DNA of 64,000 nt, taken from Yoonia sp. GPGPB17. GTDB lineage: Bacteria; Pseudomonadota; Alphaproteobacteria; Rhodobacterales; Rhodobacteraceae. This document shows positions 1 to 9,153 of this stretch, one piece after another. The stretch lies in contig NZ_JATACI010000002.1 of assembly GCF_037892195.1 (NCBI RefSeq), positions 1,674,001 through 1,738,000 on the forward strand, given 5' to 3'. Positions within the stretch are counted from its first letter, which is position 1. Each line of letters opens with the position of its first letter. The notes beneath the pieces are model-generated. The model did no database searches. It saw only the letters and a program-made list of their open reading frames with translations, and was not told the DNA's origin. A program made the position numbers and the translations under genes.

Positions 1-149
1 GTGGCATTGGCGAGAATGCGGCCCCGATCCGCGATCGGATCATGGAACTGCTCGCATGTTTTGGCGACGTCCCGGTGCATGTCATCGCCGCCGACGAGGA
101 GAAACAAATCGCCCGCGATGCCCTTGCCTTGATCGCAGAGGGGCGTTGA
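1..149 (+). CDS. ackA: Acetate kinase, C-terminal end only (5' part lies outside the window)
   Basis: The frame beginning at base 3 is open and ends at TGA 147-149, giving 48 residues that start GIGENAAPIRDRI and end VIAADEEKQIARDALALIAEGR. The glycine-rich GIGEN-APIR segment followed by a short tail with V-VI-ADEE--IAR is the usual C-terminus of acetate kinase, which interconverts acetyl phosphate and acetate with ATP gain. The next gene starts at the base after the stop codon, so it belongs to the same operon. In sulfonate degraders acetyl phosphate is produced by sulfoacetaldehyde acetyltransferase, and an acetate kinase beside sulfite exporters and sulfite dehydrogenase fits that setting; this is inference because the upstream genes are not visible. 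Only about an eighth of the protein is seen, so another member of the acetate/propionate kinase family is possible. Confidence 0.62.
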   Translation, partial: GIGENAAPIRDRIMELLACFGDVPVHVIAADEEKQIARDALALIAEGR

Positions 150-914
150 ATGCTGGAAAGCCTGCTCACCGCTGTGGATCTGACCGCCCGAGAATTCTCA
201 ATCCTGACTGTGATCGTGATCTTGGCCGGTATTGTCCGGGGTTTTTCAGGCTTTGCACTATCGGCTATCGTCATGGCCAGCGCCGTAATCATCTTGCCGC
301 CTGTGCAACTGATCCCCATTTGCTGGTGGCTTGAGATGTCAGCATCGATACTCATGGCCAGGGGCGGTTGGGCGGAAGCAGACCGTGGGGTTGTCTGGGG
401 CCTTGTTATCGGATCGACGATTGGCGTGCCTTTTGGCCTGATGCTGACAACGGCGGTTTCACCCGACACCAGCAAGCTGCTCGCCTTGGTCCTGATTATC
501 GCACTGGCGATCACGCAACTTGCCAAGATCAGGCTACCATTTCTTGCCACCAAGCTCGGGCTCTATGGGTCGGGCTTTACGGCCGGTGTCGCGACCGGCA
601 TCGCCAGTGTGGGCGGGATGGTGATTGCCATTTATGTGCTGTCACAAAACGCTTCAGCGAACAAGATGAGGGCGGCATTGGTCCTGTTTCTGTTTATCAG
701 CTCGCTCACCTCCATGATCACGCTGCTGTACTTCGGCGTGATGAACAGCACCGCAGTGGCACGTGGCCTAGCGTTGGCGATCCCGACCACGATTGGCGTG
801 ATGCTGGGCCAACGGTTATTCAATCCCACCTTCGCCCCGTACTACAAACCCGTCTGCCTGACGCTCTTGTGTATCTTGGCCATGGCAAGCATGACACGCA
901 CGGTGATGGCATGA
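150..914 (+). CDS. TauE/SafE-family sulfite/anion exporter
   Basis: 254 residues, almost entirely hydrophobic with about seven to eight predicted membrane segments and the internal duplication style of the TauE/SafE family. GFSGFALSAIVMASAVIILPP near residues 31-50 and the second-half GFTAGVATGIASVGGMVIAIYVLS are typical repeats of this family. Members export sulfite, sulfoacetate or other small anions at the inner membrane. The ATG directly follows the stop of the acetate kinase gene, and the stop overlaps the start of the next gene, so translation is probably coupled. Neighbouring sulfite dehydrogenase genes suggest sulfite as the exported ion, but substrate cannot be read from sequence. 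Confidence 0.85.
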   Translation: MLESLLTAVDLTAREFSILTVIVILAGIVRGFSGFALSAIVMASAVIILPPVQLIPICWWLEMSASILMARGGWAEADRGVVWGLVIGSTIGVPFGLMLTTAVSPDTSKLLALVLIIALAITQLAKIRLPFLATKLGLYGSGFTAGVATGIASVGGMVIAIYVLSQNASANKMRAALVLFLFISSLTSMITLLYFGVMNSTAVARGLALAIPTTIGVMLGQRLFNPTFAPYYKPVCLTLLCILAMASMTRTVMA

Positions 915-1915
915 ACATGGATGCCCTGAAAGATCGCAGTAAAGACCTGTTCCCAGGCGTTGTTGTCGCGGGCATGACCGCGATCACAGCACAATGGCTT
1001 GCCGAACACTATGCGACACCTGCCATGCTGCTGGCGTTGCTGCTCGGCATTGCTTTGTCATTCTTAGGCGAAGAGGGCAAAACCGTCCCCGGTATCGGTT
1101 TTTCCGCACGGACCTTGCTGCGCCTTGGCATCGCATTGTTGGGCGCACGGATCAGCTTTGAACTGACCGCACAATTGGGCCTGCCAATTGTGTTGCTCAT
1201 CGTAGGCGCTGTCGTCGCGACGATTGGCTTTGGTCTTTTGATTGGCCGGTTTTTCGGCGCAAAATGGCGGTTTTCACTGCTGACTGCTGGATCGGTCGCT
1301 ATTTGTGGCGCCTCCGCCGCCTTGGCCATCGCCGCGATCCTGCCCAAGGATGAACGCTCAGAGCAACGTCTGCTTTTCACAGTGATGGGTGTAACCGTTC
1401 TGTCCACCATCGCGATGATCGCCTATCCCGTCATCGTCAATTTGCTGGATCTGTCGGACCTCGCCGCCGGTGTCTTCTTGGGCGGGACCATTCATGATGT
1501 GGCGCAGGTTGTCGGCGCGGGGTTTTCGATCTCTGAAAGCGTTGGGGATACCGCCACATTGGTCAAGCTCATCCGCGTGTCGATGCTGGCCCCTGTTGTA
1601 ATCATCGCGGCCCTCGTGATCCGCAGCTTTGCGACACCTGACACCGATGGCGAACGCCCCCCTATCATTCCAAGCTTCGTGGTGGGCTTTCTGGTGCTGG
1701 CGACGCTCAACTCCTTTGGCTTCATTCCCACAGTGGTCGCCGATCTGATGTCCACCGCGTCCCGCTGGCTCTTGCTGACGGCGATCGCCGCCGTTGGTAT
1801 GAAAACCAACCTCAAACAGGTTCTTGCCGTGGGCGGTTCAGCTATCGCGCTGATCATTGTCCAGACCATTTTCATTGCAACCGTCATCCTATCCGGGGTT
1901 TACTTCCTCACCTAA
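911..1915 (+). CDS. YeiH/UPF0324-family putative sulfate exporter
   Basis: 334 residues starting at ATG 911, which overlaps the previous stop (ATGA); a longer open frame exists upstream but only as an out-of-frame reading of the previous gene. About ten membrane segments. Motifs LLALLLGIALSFLG, LGIALLGARIS, AICGASAALAIAAIL and VFLGGTIHDVAQVVGAGFS are characteristic of the YeiH (UPF0324) family, annotated as putative sulfate exporters; biochemical proof is scarce. Placement between a TauE-type exporter and SoeA suggests it removes sulfate or sulfite formed from sulfonates. Having two unrelated exporters in one operon could mean one for sulfite and one for sulfate. Confidence 0.85.
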   Translation: MNMDALKDRSKDLFPGVVVAGMTAITAQWLAEHYATPAMLLALLLGIALSFLGEEGKTVPGIGFSARTLLRLGIALLGARISFELTAQLGLPIVLLIVGAVVATIGFGLLIGRFFGAKWRFSLLTAGSVAICGASAALAIAAILPKDERSEQRLLFTVMGVTVLSTIAMIAYPVIVNLLDLSDLAAGVFLGGTIHDVAQVVGAGFSISESVGDTATLVKLIRVSMLAPVVIIAALVIRSFATPDTDGERPPIIPSFVVGFLVLATLNSFGFIPTVVADLMSTASRWLLLTAIAAVGMKTNLKQVLAVGGSAIALIIVQTIFIATVILSGVYFLT

Positions 1916-1938
1916 TAGCCGCCCGAAAGGTAAGCCAA

Positions 1939-4767
1939 ATGTCACTTGATCAGCCACAGCTTGATACGTCGCCCAAGGTCTCGGATGAGGTCCGCAAAAC
2001 GACCTGTTACATGTGTGCCTGCCGCTGCGGGATCAACGTACATATGAAGGATGGCAAGGTCGCCTATATTGAAGGCAATAAGGATCACCCGGTGAATCAA
2101 GGCGTGCTTTGCGCCAAGGGCAGCGCGGGGATCATGCAGCACAACGCACCATCGCGGCTGCGCGCGCCGTTGAAGCGCGTCGGCCCGCGCGGATCGGGCG
2201 AGTTTGAAGAGATTTCATGGGACGAAGCGTTGACCATGGCGACGGATCTGCTGAAGCCCATCCGCGAAAAGCACCCCGAAAAGCTGGCGTTCTTTACAGG
2301 GCGCGACCAGTCGCAATCCTTTACGGGCTTCTGGGCGCAAGGGTTCGGGACGCCAAACTTTGCGGCCCACGGCGGATTCTGTTCGGTGAATATGGCCGCC
2401 GCCGGCATCTACACCATGGGCGGCGCGTTCTGGGAATTTGGTCAGCCCGATTGGGAACGCACCAAACTGTTCATGCTCTTCGGCGTGGCCGAAGACCACG
2501 ACAGCAACCCCATCAAGATGGGCATTGGCAAGCTGAAGGCGCGCGGCGCGCGCATGATCGGCGTGAATCCGATCCGCACGGGCTATAATGCTGTGGCTGA
2601 CGATTGGGTTGGGATCACGCCCGGCACAGATGGCCTATTCATCCTAGCAATGGTGCACTGCCTGATGAAAGCCGGGAAGGTCGATCTGGATTATCTGGCG
2701 CGATTTACCAACGCCTCCGTTCTCGTTAACGAAGACCCAAAATCAGAGCAGTTCGGCCTGTTCCTGCGCGACGAAGACGGTCAACCACAGGTCATCGACC
2801 GGCGCACCGGGCAACTGGCCCCATGGAACGGTCAAGGCGTTGAACCTGATCTGTCGGCCACCTACCGCGCCAAAGGCGTCACTCATCGCCCGGTATTCCA
2901 TCAGATGGCCGACCGTTACCTCTCAGACGATTATGCGCCCGAGGCCGTGGCCGAACGCTGCGGCATCCCTGCCGATCGTATCCGCGCCATTACTGCCGAT
3001 CTTGCGCGTGTTGCCTTCGATGAGGCGTTTGAACTGGACCGCCCGTGGACCGACTTCCGCGGCAAGAAACACGACAAAATGGTCGGTCGTCCCGTGTCCT
3101 TCCACGCGATGCGCGGCATCTCGGCCCACTCCAACGGCTTCCAGACCTGCCGTGCGCTGCACACGCTGCAAATCATCCTCGGCTCCGTGGAAGTCCCGGG
3201 TGGCATGCGGTTCAAACCGCCCTACCCCAAGCCCGCGACAGCCCACCCCAAACCACACGGCAAAGTCACGCCCGGTGCAGCGCTCGACGGCCCGCACCTT
3301 GGCTATACGCATGGCCCCGAAGACCTGCTGCTGGACGATGAGGGCAACCCAAAACGGATCGACAAAGCCTATTCTTGGGAAAACCCGATGTCCGCCCATG
3401 GGCTGATGCATATGGTGATCTCGAACGCCCATGCAGGCGTGCCCTACAAGATCGACACGCTGTTTATGTATATGGCGAATATGTCATGGAATTCGTCCAT
3501 GAATGTCGGTGGCGTGCACAAGATGCTGACCGACAAGGACGAGAACGGCGACTATGTGATCCCCAACATTATCTATTCCGATGCCTATTCATCTGAGATG
3601 GTGGCCTACGCCGACCTCGTCCTGCCAGACACGACCTATCTGGAGCGGCACGACTGTATCTCACTGCTCGACCGCCCTATCTGCGAAGCGGACGGCGTGG
3701 CCGATGCGATCCGCTGGCCGGTGGTGGAGCCTGACCGTGATGTCCGCGGTTTCCAATCAGTGCTTTGTGATCTCGGCGCGCGCCTCGGCATGCCCGGTTT
3801 TGTGAACGAGGATGGCAGCCAGAAATACCAAGACTACGCCGACTATATCACCAACCACATCCGCCGCCCCGGCGTCGGCCCTCTGGCTGGTTTCCGCAAA
3901 GGCGAGAACGGCCCGCAGGGCGGACGAGGTGACGTGAACCCCAACCAAATCCAAGACTACATCGACAACGGTGGGTTCTGGCTGGAACACGTCCCCGAGA
4001 ACGCCGCCTATTACAAACCTTTCAGTATGGATTACCAAGAGTGGGCCGTGAAGATGGGTTTTTACGACGCGGTCCAGCCCTATATCTTCCAGCTTTACGT
4101 CGAACCACTGCGCAAGTTTCAGGCGGCCGCCGAAGGCATTGGTGAGCGGCAACCACCCGAACACCTGCGCGAACGGCTGAAGCGGACAATGGACCCGCTG
4201 CCAATCTGGTATGGCGCCTTGGAGGATGATGGCGTTGATCTGGATGAGTACCCCGTTCATGCGCTGACCCAGCGTCCCATGGCGATGTACCATTCTTGGG
4301 GGACGCAGAACGCATGGCTGCGTCAGATTCATGGCCACAACCCGCTCTACGTCCCGACCAAAATCTGGGAGGCGAATGGGTTTGAGGATGGGGACTGGGC
4401 CAAGGTCAGCTCGACTCATGGCTCCATCGTTGTGCCAGTCGCGCATCAAGCCTCACTAAACGCCAACACGGTTTGGACATGGAACGCCATCGGCAAACGC
4501 AAAGGCGCGTGGGCGCTGGACGAAGGTGCGACTGAGGCGACCAAGGGCTTCCTATTGAACCATCTGATCCATGAGTTGCTGCCACCCAAAGGCGACGGGC
4601 TGCGTTGGGCGAACTCCGACCCGGTCACAGGTCAAGCCGCGTGGTTCGACCTGCGCGTGAAGATTGAAAAATCGGATGTGCCGAACGAGGCCCAGCCTGC
4701 GATGCCTGCGGTCAAATCGCCCGTCGGCAAAGGGCCGATAGAGCTGGACTGGAAGGTGGGCAAATGA
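1939..4767 (+). CDS. soeA: Sulfite dehydrogenase SoeA-type molybdopterin oxidoreductase subunit
   Basis: 942 residues, ATG 1939 preceded by an AAAGGTAAG ribosome-binding site. Near the N-terminus C23-x2-C26-x3-C30 and C58 form the 4Fe-4S site of the DMSO-reductase family, followed by molybdopterin-binding domains (for example SYENPMSAHG region and YSDAYSSEMVAYADLVLPDTTYLER) and a C-terminal molydopterin dinucleotide-binding domain beginning around HALTQRPMAMYHSWGTQNAWLRQIHG. No Tat signal is seen, in line with SoeA, which works on the cytoplasmic face of the membrane and oxidises sulfite to sulfate with electrons to quinone through SoeB and SoeC. Downstream ferredoxin-type and membrane anchor genes support the assignment; polysulfide or thiosulfate reductase-like function is the main alternative. 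Confidence 0.85.
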   Translation: MSLDQPQLDTSPKVSDEVRKTTCYMCACRCGINVHMKDGKVAYIEGNKDHPVNQGVLCAKGSAGIMQHNAPSRLRAPLKRVGPRGSGEFEEISWDEALTMATDLLKPIREKHPEKLAFFTGRDQSQSFTGFWAQGFGTPNFAAHGGFCSVNMAAAGIYTMGGAFWEFGQPDWERTKLFMLFGVAEDHDSNPIKMGIGKLKARGARMIGVNPIRTGYNAVADDWVGITPGTDGLFILAMVHCLMKAGKVDLDYLARFTNASVLVNEDPKSEQFGLFLRDEDGQPQVIDRRTGQLAPWNGQGVEPDLSATYRAKGVTHRPVFHQMADRYLSDDYAPEAVAERCGIPADRIRAITADLARVAFDEAFELDRPWTDFRGKKHDKMVGRPVSFHAMRGISAHSNGFQTCRALHTLQIILGSVEVPGGMRFKPPYPKPATAHPKPHGKVTPGAALDGPHLGYTHGPEDLLLDDEGNPKRIDKAYSWENPMSAHGLMHMVISNAHAGVPYKIDTLFMYMANMSWNSSMNVGGVHKMLTDKDENGDYVIPNIIYSDAYSSEMVAYADLVLPDTTYLERHDCISLLDRPICEADGVADAIRWPVVEPDRDVRGFQSVLCDLGARLGMPGFVNEDGSQKYQDYADYITNHIRRPGVGPLAGFRKGENGPQGGRGDVNPNQIQDYIDNGGFWLEHVPENAAYYKPFSMDYQEWAVKMGFYDAVQPYIFQLYVEPLRKFQAAAEGIGERQPPEHLRERLKRTMDPLPIWYGALEDDGVDLDEYPVHALTQRPMAMYHSWGTQNAWLRQIHGHNPLYVPTKIWEANGFEDGDWAKVSSTHGSIVVPVAHQASLNANTVWTWNAIGKRKGAWALDEGATEATKGFLLNHLIHELLPPKGDGLRWANSDPVTGQAAWFDLRVKIEKSDVPNEAQPAMPAVKSPVGKGPIELDWKVGK

Positions 4768-5390
4768 GCATCGAGACATACCTCATCTACCTTGGTACGG
4801 TTCTGATCTTCTTCGCGCATCCCCCTGGTCCCAGCCAGTTGCTGTTTATCGGCAGTTCCATGCAGCATGGGCTTAAGAGGGCGATGCCGATCATGGCAGG
4901 CGACCTGAGTGCCAATGCCATCCAGATCATCATCGCGGGTTTTGGCCTTGCCAGCATTGTCGCTCTGTCAGCCAACGCGTTTACGGTGATCAAATGGGCC
5001 GGTGTCGCCTATCTGATCTGGATGGGTATTCGCATGATCCGCGATGCAACCCGCCCGGCGGGCGCAAAGCCCACGCCATCGGGGCGTGCCTTGTTTCGCC
5101 GGGGTTTCATGACGTCCGCGGCCAACCCCTATGCGGTTGTTTTCTTTGCCGCCCTGTTCCCGCAGTTCATTGATCCAACCATCTCGGTTTTGCCGCAAGT
5201 CGCGATCCTCGGGGTTACATATCTCATCATCGACGGCGCCATCCTGCTTGCCATGGGCGCCTTTGCATCGCGGCTTGTTGCGGCGCTGGGATCCAAATTC
5301 GAGAAATGGCTGAGTATTCTCTCTGGCTTTGGTCTCATCGCCGCCGCTATCGCGATTGCCACACGCAGCGACGCGGAGCCCGCACAATGA
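4764..5390 (+). CDS. LysE-family exporter inserted between soeA and soeB
   Basis: 208 residues with about six membrane segments. MSIETYLIYLGTVLIFFAHPPGPSQLLFIGSSMQHG at the N-terminus, AGVAYLIWMGIRMIRDA in the middle and FMTSAANPYAVVFFAALFPQFIDP are standard for LysE/RhtB amino-acid or small-metabolite exporters. Its ATG overlaps the soeA stop and its stop overlaps the next start, so it is translationally coupled with the sulfite dehydrogenase genes. The substrate is unknown; an amine or sulfonated compound linked to sulfonate metabolism would fit the context. Confidence 0.85.
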   Translation: MSIETYLIYLGTVLIFFAHPPGPSQLLFIGSSMQHGLKRAMPIMAGDLSANAIQIIIAGFGLASIVALSANAFTVIKWAGVAYLIWMGIRMIRDATRPAGAKPTPSGRALFRRGFMTSAANPYAVVFFAALFPQFIDPTISVLPQVAILGVTYLIIDGAILLAMGAFASRLVAALGSKFEKWLSILSGFGLIAAAIAIATRSDAEPAQ

Positions 5391-5536
5391 CCAACCGGCA
5401 AGTTCTGATGCTCATCGCAGCCTTTGTCACACTCACACTTGGCAGTTTCATTTGGTTCATCGCCACATGGGATGCCGAGAAAGAAGAACCGATTGGCCAG
5501 CTAACGCCAGCATTCATCGAAAGGGCCACAGCATGA
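5387..5536 (+). CDS. Small single-span membrane protein (49 aa) in the soe operon
   Basis: 49 residues, MTNRQVLMLIAAFVTLTLGS then FIWFIATWDAEKEEPIGQ and a short tail. One clear membrane helix (about residues 6-27) is followed by a charged tail. It is bounded on both sides by ATGA overlaps with lysE and soeB, which strongly favours a real translated gene. I do not recognise a family. It could be a small accessory or assembly subunit of the SoeABC complex or a partner of the LysE-type transporter. Confidence 0.7.
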   Translation: MTNRQVLMLIAAFVTLTLGSFIWFIATWDAEKEEPIGQLTPAFIERATA

Positions 5537-6293
5537 CCCAACTCCCCCACCCTCCGCCAAGAAACTTGGCCTTGTGATCGACCTTGATACCTGCGTGGGC
5601 TGCCATGCCTGCGTGGTATCCTGCAAAGGCTGGAGTACCGAAAACTACGGTGCGCCATTGTCGGACCAACAGGCCTATGGGGCGAACCCATCGGGCACCT
5701 TCCTGAACAGAGTCCATTCCTACGAGGTGCAGTAAGCCCAAGGCGAAGCGCAGCTCATCCACTTCCCCAAATCCTGCCTGCATTGCGAAGACGCGCCTTG
5801 CGTGATCGTCTGCCCCACCGGAGCCAGCTATAAACGGGCGGAAGACGGCATCGTCCTGGTCAATGAACGCGACTGCATCGGATGCGGCCTTTGCGCTTGG
5901 GCTTGCCCTTATGGCGCGCGCGAATTGGACGCTAAAGAAGGTGTGATGAAGAAATGTACCCTCTGTGTGGACCGCATCTACAATGAAAACCTGCCCGAAG
6001 AAGACCGCCAACCCGCCTGCGTGCGGACCTGCCCAGCGGGCGCACGGCACTTTGGTGACTTGGGCGATGCAGAAAGCGACGTCTCCAAACTGGTCGCGGA
6101 ACGCGGCGGGTTTGATCTGATGCCCGAACAAGGCACCAAGCCCGTCAACAAATATCTACCACCACGCCCCAAGGACGAAATGCCTGAATTCGACGTACTG
6201 GCCCCTTACCTTGAACCCGTTGCAAGCGACGGCAAAGGCTTTGTTGGCTGGCTCGATAAAGCCCTCTCATCCCTGCCCGGAGGAGCAAAGTAA
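5533..6293 (+). pseudogene. soeB: Sulfite dehydrogenase iron-sulfur subunit SoeB, frameshift plus in-frame stop
   Basis: ATG 5533 overlaps the preceding stop, but the frame ends after 14 codons. Adding one C to the C5 run at 5544-5548 gives MTQLPPPSAKKLGLVIDLD followed by CVGCHACVVSCK, the expected first cluster motif. This frame then meets TAA at 5733-5735 and resumes through CLHCEDAPCVIVCPTG, CIGCGLCAWACPYGAR and CTLCVDRI to the stop at 6291-6293. The repaired product would be about 253 residues with four 4Fe-4S cluster motifs, the usual size of DmsB/NrfC-like SoeB, which passes electrons from SoeA to the membrane subunit. The frameshift is most simply a homopolymer indel. The TAA is a separate lesion and could be a substitution error or a genuine nonsense mutation. 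Confidence 0.85.
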
Positions 6294-7166
6294 TGCATCC
6301 CGCAGCTTCTGTTATTATTTTCAATACGTTTTCCGGCCTCGGTTTCGGCCTGCTGTTCTGGCTGGGCCTTGGGGCGCTGGTACCAACGGGCATGAGCGCG
6401 TTCATCTGGTTCACCATCGCTTATCTGCTGGCCGTTGGTGGCTTGATCGCCTCGACCTTCCACCTTGGCCATCCTGAACGTGCGGTCAAAGCCTTCAGCC
6501 AATGGAAAACCAGTTGGCTTAGCCGTGAAGGCGTCTGTGCGGTATTCGCGCTGATCGTCATGGCGATCTACGGGGCAGGTCTGGTTTTTGCGGGCACGCG
6601 CCTGACACTGGTTGGCATTATCGGCGGTGTCGCCTCCCTTGGTGTCGTCTTCACCACATCAATGATATACACGCAAATGAAGACGGTGCCGCGCTGGCGG
6701 CATTGGACGACGCTAAGCCATGTATCTTCTGTTGTCCGTCGGCGGCGGCGCTTTGCTATCGGGGCAGATTGGTATCGCCGCCATTTTGCTGATTGCCGGT
6801 GGTATTCTGCAAGTCTTTGCGTGGGGTTCAGGCGACACGCGGTTCCAAGCCTCTGGCACCGACATGGCAAGCGCAACGGGCCTCGGTCACATCGGCAAGG
6901 TCCGCGCGTTTGAGCCACCTCATACCGGTACCAATTATCTGATGCGCGAGTTCATCCATCAGGTGGGGCGCAAACACGCCGATCAGTTGCGGATCATTAC
7001 AATCGGACTGGCCTTTGTGTTGCCTGTCGTGCTGCTATTATTGCCATTTAGTCATACGCTCGCTGTGCTGGCCGTACTCAGCCATATTGCGGGGGTGCTG
7101 ACGCTGCGCTGGCTGTTCTTTGCGCAAGCTGAACATGTGGTCGGCCTCTACTACGGCAAGCGATGA
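6293..7166 (+). pseudogene. soeC: Sulfite dehydrogenase membrane anchor SoeC (DmsC-like), one frameshift
   Basis: Starts at ATG 6293, sharing one base with the soeB stop. The first frame gives a DmsC-like membrane protein (MHPAASVIIFNTFSGLGFG, then FHLGHPERAVKAFSQWKTSWLSREG) as far as KTVPRWRHWTT. One extra base near 6712-6720 then shifts the reading to MYLLLSVGGGALLSGQIG and on to the stop at 7164-7166. Joined, the product is about 290 residues with eight hydrophobic segments, matching the quinone-reactive anchor that delivers electrons from sulfite oxidation into the membrane. The conserved text on both sides of the break suggests a single-base insertion error, not decay. Confidence 0.85.
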
Positions 7167-7172
7167 ACAAAG

Positions 7173-7199
7173 AAAGGCCCGCAATCTCGCGGGCCTTTT
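7173..7199. terminator. Bidirectional hairpin terminator between soeC and the transporter ATPase gene
   Basis: A perfect 7-bp stem GGCCCGC (7176-7182) and GCGGGCC (7189-7195) with a 6-base loop is flanked by AAA on the left and TTTT on the right. It lies seven bases after the soeC stop and just before the 3' end of the convergent ATPase gene, so it can stop transcription from both sides. Confidence 0.88.
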
Positions 7200-7221
7200 C
7201 ATTTGGAATGCCTGGTTGGCT

Positions 7222-8282
7222 TTACGTCCGAATGCGCTGCTCGGTTTCGGCGTCAAACAGGTAGATCCGGCTTGCTTCAACCTCAAGCCCGACCTTTGCG
7301 CCCTCTTCACTGCGCACATCGCCGCGCTCTTCAACCACGATCCGCTCGCCACTGGCGCTGGTCAGATAAGCGAAAGATACACCACCAAGGCTCTCTGTCA
7401 TTTCGACCGTATGGGAATCGCCTGCCGGGTCAATGATGATGTGTTCGGGGCGTGCGCCTACGCTGAGCGCTTTGCCCTCGTAGGCTGCGTTGATCATACC
7501 GTCATATGTCTTGGCAAGGCCCGGCGCCACGACGGCTCCGCCCTTGACGCTGCCGTTCACAAAATTCATCGCAGGTGATCCGATGAAGCCCGCAACAAAC
7601 TTGTTATCTGGATCACGGTAGAGGTCCATCGGGGCACCGACCTGTTCAATCACGCCAAGACGCAGCACAACGATTTTGTCGGCCAGCGTCATCGCCTCGA
7701 CCTGATCGTGAGTTACATAGATCATCGTCGCACCGATCTCCTTGTGCAGACGCGCGATCTCAACCCGCATTTCAACCCGCAATTCTGCGTCAAGGTTGGA
7801 AAGGGGTTCGTCGAACAGGAAAACCTCAGGCCCACGCACAATCGCACGCCCAATGGATACACGCTGACGCTGCCCCCAGAAAGCGCAGCTGGCTTGCGAT
7901 CCAGATACGGCTCAAGCTTCAGAATACGGGTGGCTTCAGCCACTTTCTCATCAATCTCAGACTTGGGGTGGCCATTCATCTTCAGGCCGAACCCCATGTT
8001 GTCCTTCACCGTCATGTGCGGATAAAGAGCGTAGGTCTGGAATACCATCGCCACGCCACGTTCGGACGGGTCCATGCGGGTCACATCACGCTCGCCGATA
8101 TGCATCGATCCTTCGGTCGTTTCTTCGAGACCGGCGACCATGCGCAAGAGCGTGGACTTACCGCAGCCTGATGGACCGACGAAGACGCAAAACTCACCAT
8201 CGGCGATCTCCAGATCGACGCCATGAATGACTTGCACTTCACCGTAGCGCTTGATGACCTTGTTCAGCGTGACACCTGACAT
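7222..8282 (-). pseudogene. Sugar ABC transporter ATP-binding protein (UgpC/MalK type), one frameshift
   Basis: The minus-strand gene starts at 8282 and encodes Walker [19 protein letters not shown], the Q-loop region [14 protein letters not shown] and the start of the signature LSGG. It then loses frame at a C5 run on the plus strand (7873-7877); adding one base restores [32 protein letters not shown], the H-loop YVTHDQVEAMT and the C-terminal TOBE/MalK-type domain. The repaired protein is about 353 residues, the family norm. It would energise the galactoside importer whose other subunits lie divergently at 9253-12414. It is the second gene after the IclR regulator, four bases apart, so the two are probably cotranscribed. 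Confidence 0.88.
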
Positions 8283-8285
8283 GGC

Positions 8286-9089
8286 TTAAATCCCCGTTGT
8301 TTCTTTTGTGTTGTAGTCGGGGAAGCTCCAGTTCTGGGCGTCCCGCGTAATCTTATCTGCCGTTTCTTTCAGGATCGGCACAAAGGCCTCTAATCCGGCC
8401 AGGTTCGTGCGGCTGGTGGTGCTGGTGACCGACAAGGCCCCCAACACGCGGCCAGTGTCCGTTAGGATCGGCATAGCGACACAAATGATGCCTGGCTCAT
8501 GCTCTTCGCGGTCAAAACCGTAGCCGTTCTGGCGAATGTCTGCCAATTCACCGCGCAGCGCATCGGCACTATCAAGCGTGTGCTCGGTAAAGACATGAAA
8601 TGACTGCTGTTCGATGACCGTCTTTGCGGTGTCGTCATCAAGAAACGCCAACATCACCTTACCAACGCCCGTGCAATAGGCCGGACCGACCTTACCAGCC
8701 TGACTGTACATCTCGACCGGTAAGCCCGCATTGCGTTTGTCAATGTAAAGCACCTGTGCGTGATCCAACTGCGCAAGGTGCACTGTTTCACCCACTGCAT
8801 TGCTTAGCGTATCAATATGCGGCCGGGCCACCGGAGCCAACGTAGACTGTTCCCACGCAGCATGCGCCAGACGCACAAGACGCACACCGGGGCTATATGT
8901 TTGCCGCTCGGGATCATAGGCCAGCATTTGCTGGTTGGTCAGCGTCTGGACAAAGCGATAGAGGGTCGGCTTGGGAAATGAGGACTTAGAGAGCAGTTCA
9001 CTAAAGCGCACAGGCCGCCCGAAAGCTGCCACCTGATCAAGCACTTCCAGTGCCTTGCCGACTGTGCCGTCTCCGGTCACGCGTCCCAT
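8286..9089 (-). CDS. IclR-family transcriptional regulator of the galactoside locus
   Basis: 267 residues. An N-terminal winged helix-turn-helix (VGKALEVLDQVAAFGRPVRFSELLSKSSFPKPTLYRFVQTL, about residues 10-50) is followed by the IclR effector-binding domain with YCTGVGKVMLAFL and a characteristic C-terminal AMPILTDTGRVLGALSVTSTTSR. It is transcribed away from the binding-protein gene at 9253, and a symmetric operator lies in the shared intergenic region. Regulators of this family usually repress neighbouring catabolic genes and release when a sugar or acid intermediate binds, so a galactose or galactonate-type inducer is inferred. Confidence 0.88.
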   Translation of the reverse strand: MGRVTGDGTVGKALEVLDQVAAFGRPVRFSELLSKSSFPKPTLYRFVQTLTNQQMLAYDPERQTYSPGVRLVRLAHAAWEQSTLAPVARPHIDTLSNAVGETVHLAQLDHAQVLYIDKRNAGLPVEMYSQAGKVGPAYCTGVGKVMLAFLDDDTAKTVIEQQSFHVFTEHTLDSADALRGELADIRQNGYGFDREEHEPGIICVAMPILTDTGRVLGALSVTSTTSRTNLAGLEAFVPILKETADKITRDAQNWSFPDYNTKETTGI

Positions 9090-9153
9090 CTGTCCTCCCT
9101 TGTCTCAATGGCGCTTTTGACACCGGTCTCCTCCCCGGTGCAGCTTTGAGATG

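Noticed and set aside
368..910. Long N-terminal extension of the YeiH-type protein
   Set aside because: It is an out-of-frame reading of the TauE-type gene. ATG 911 overlaps that gene's stop and starts the family-like protein.
5733..5735. Recoding of the soeB stop as selenocysteine or pyrrolysine
   Set aside because: The codon is TAA, which is not used for these amino acids, and no SECIS-like element is seen.
5514..6131. 205-residue minus-strand frame opposite soeB
   Set aside because: The plus strand encodes clear ferredoxin cluster motifs here; the antisense reading shows no similarity.
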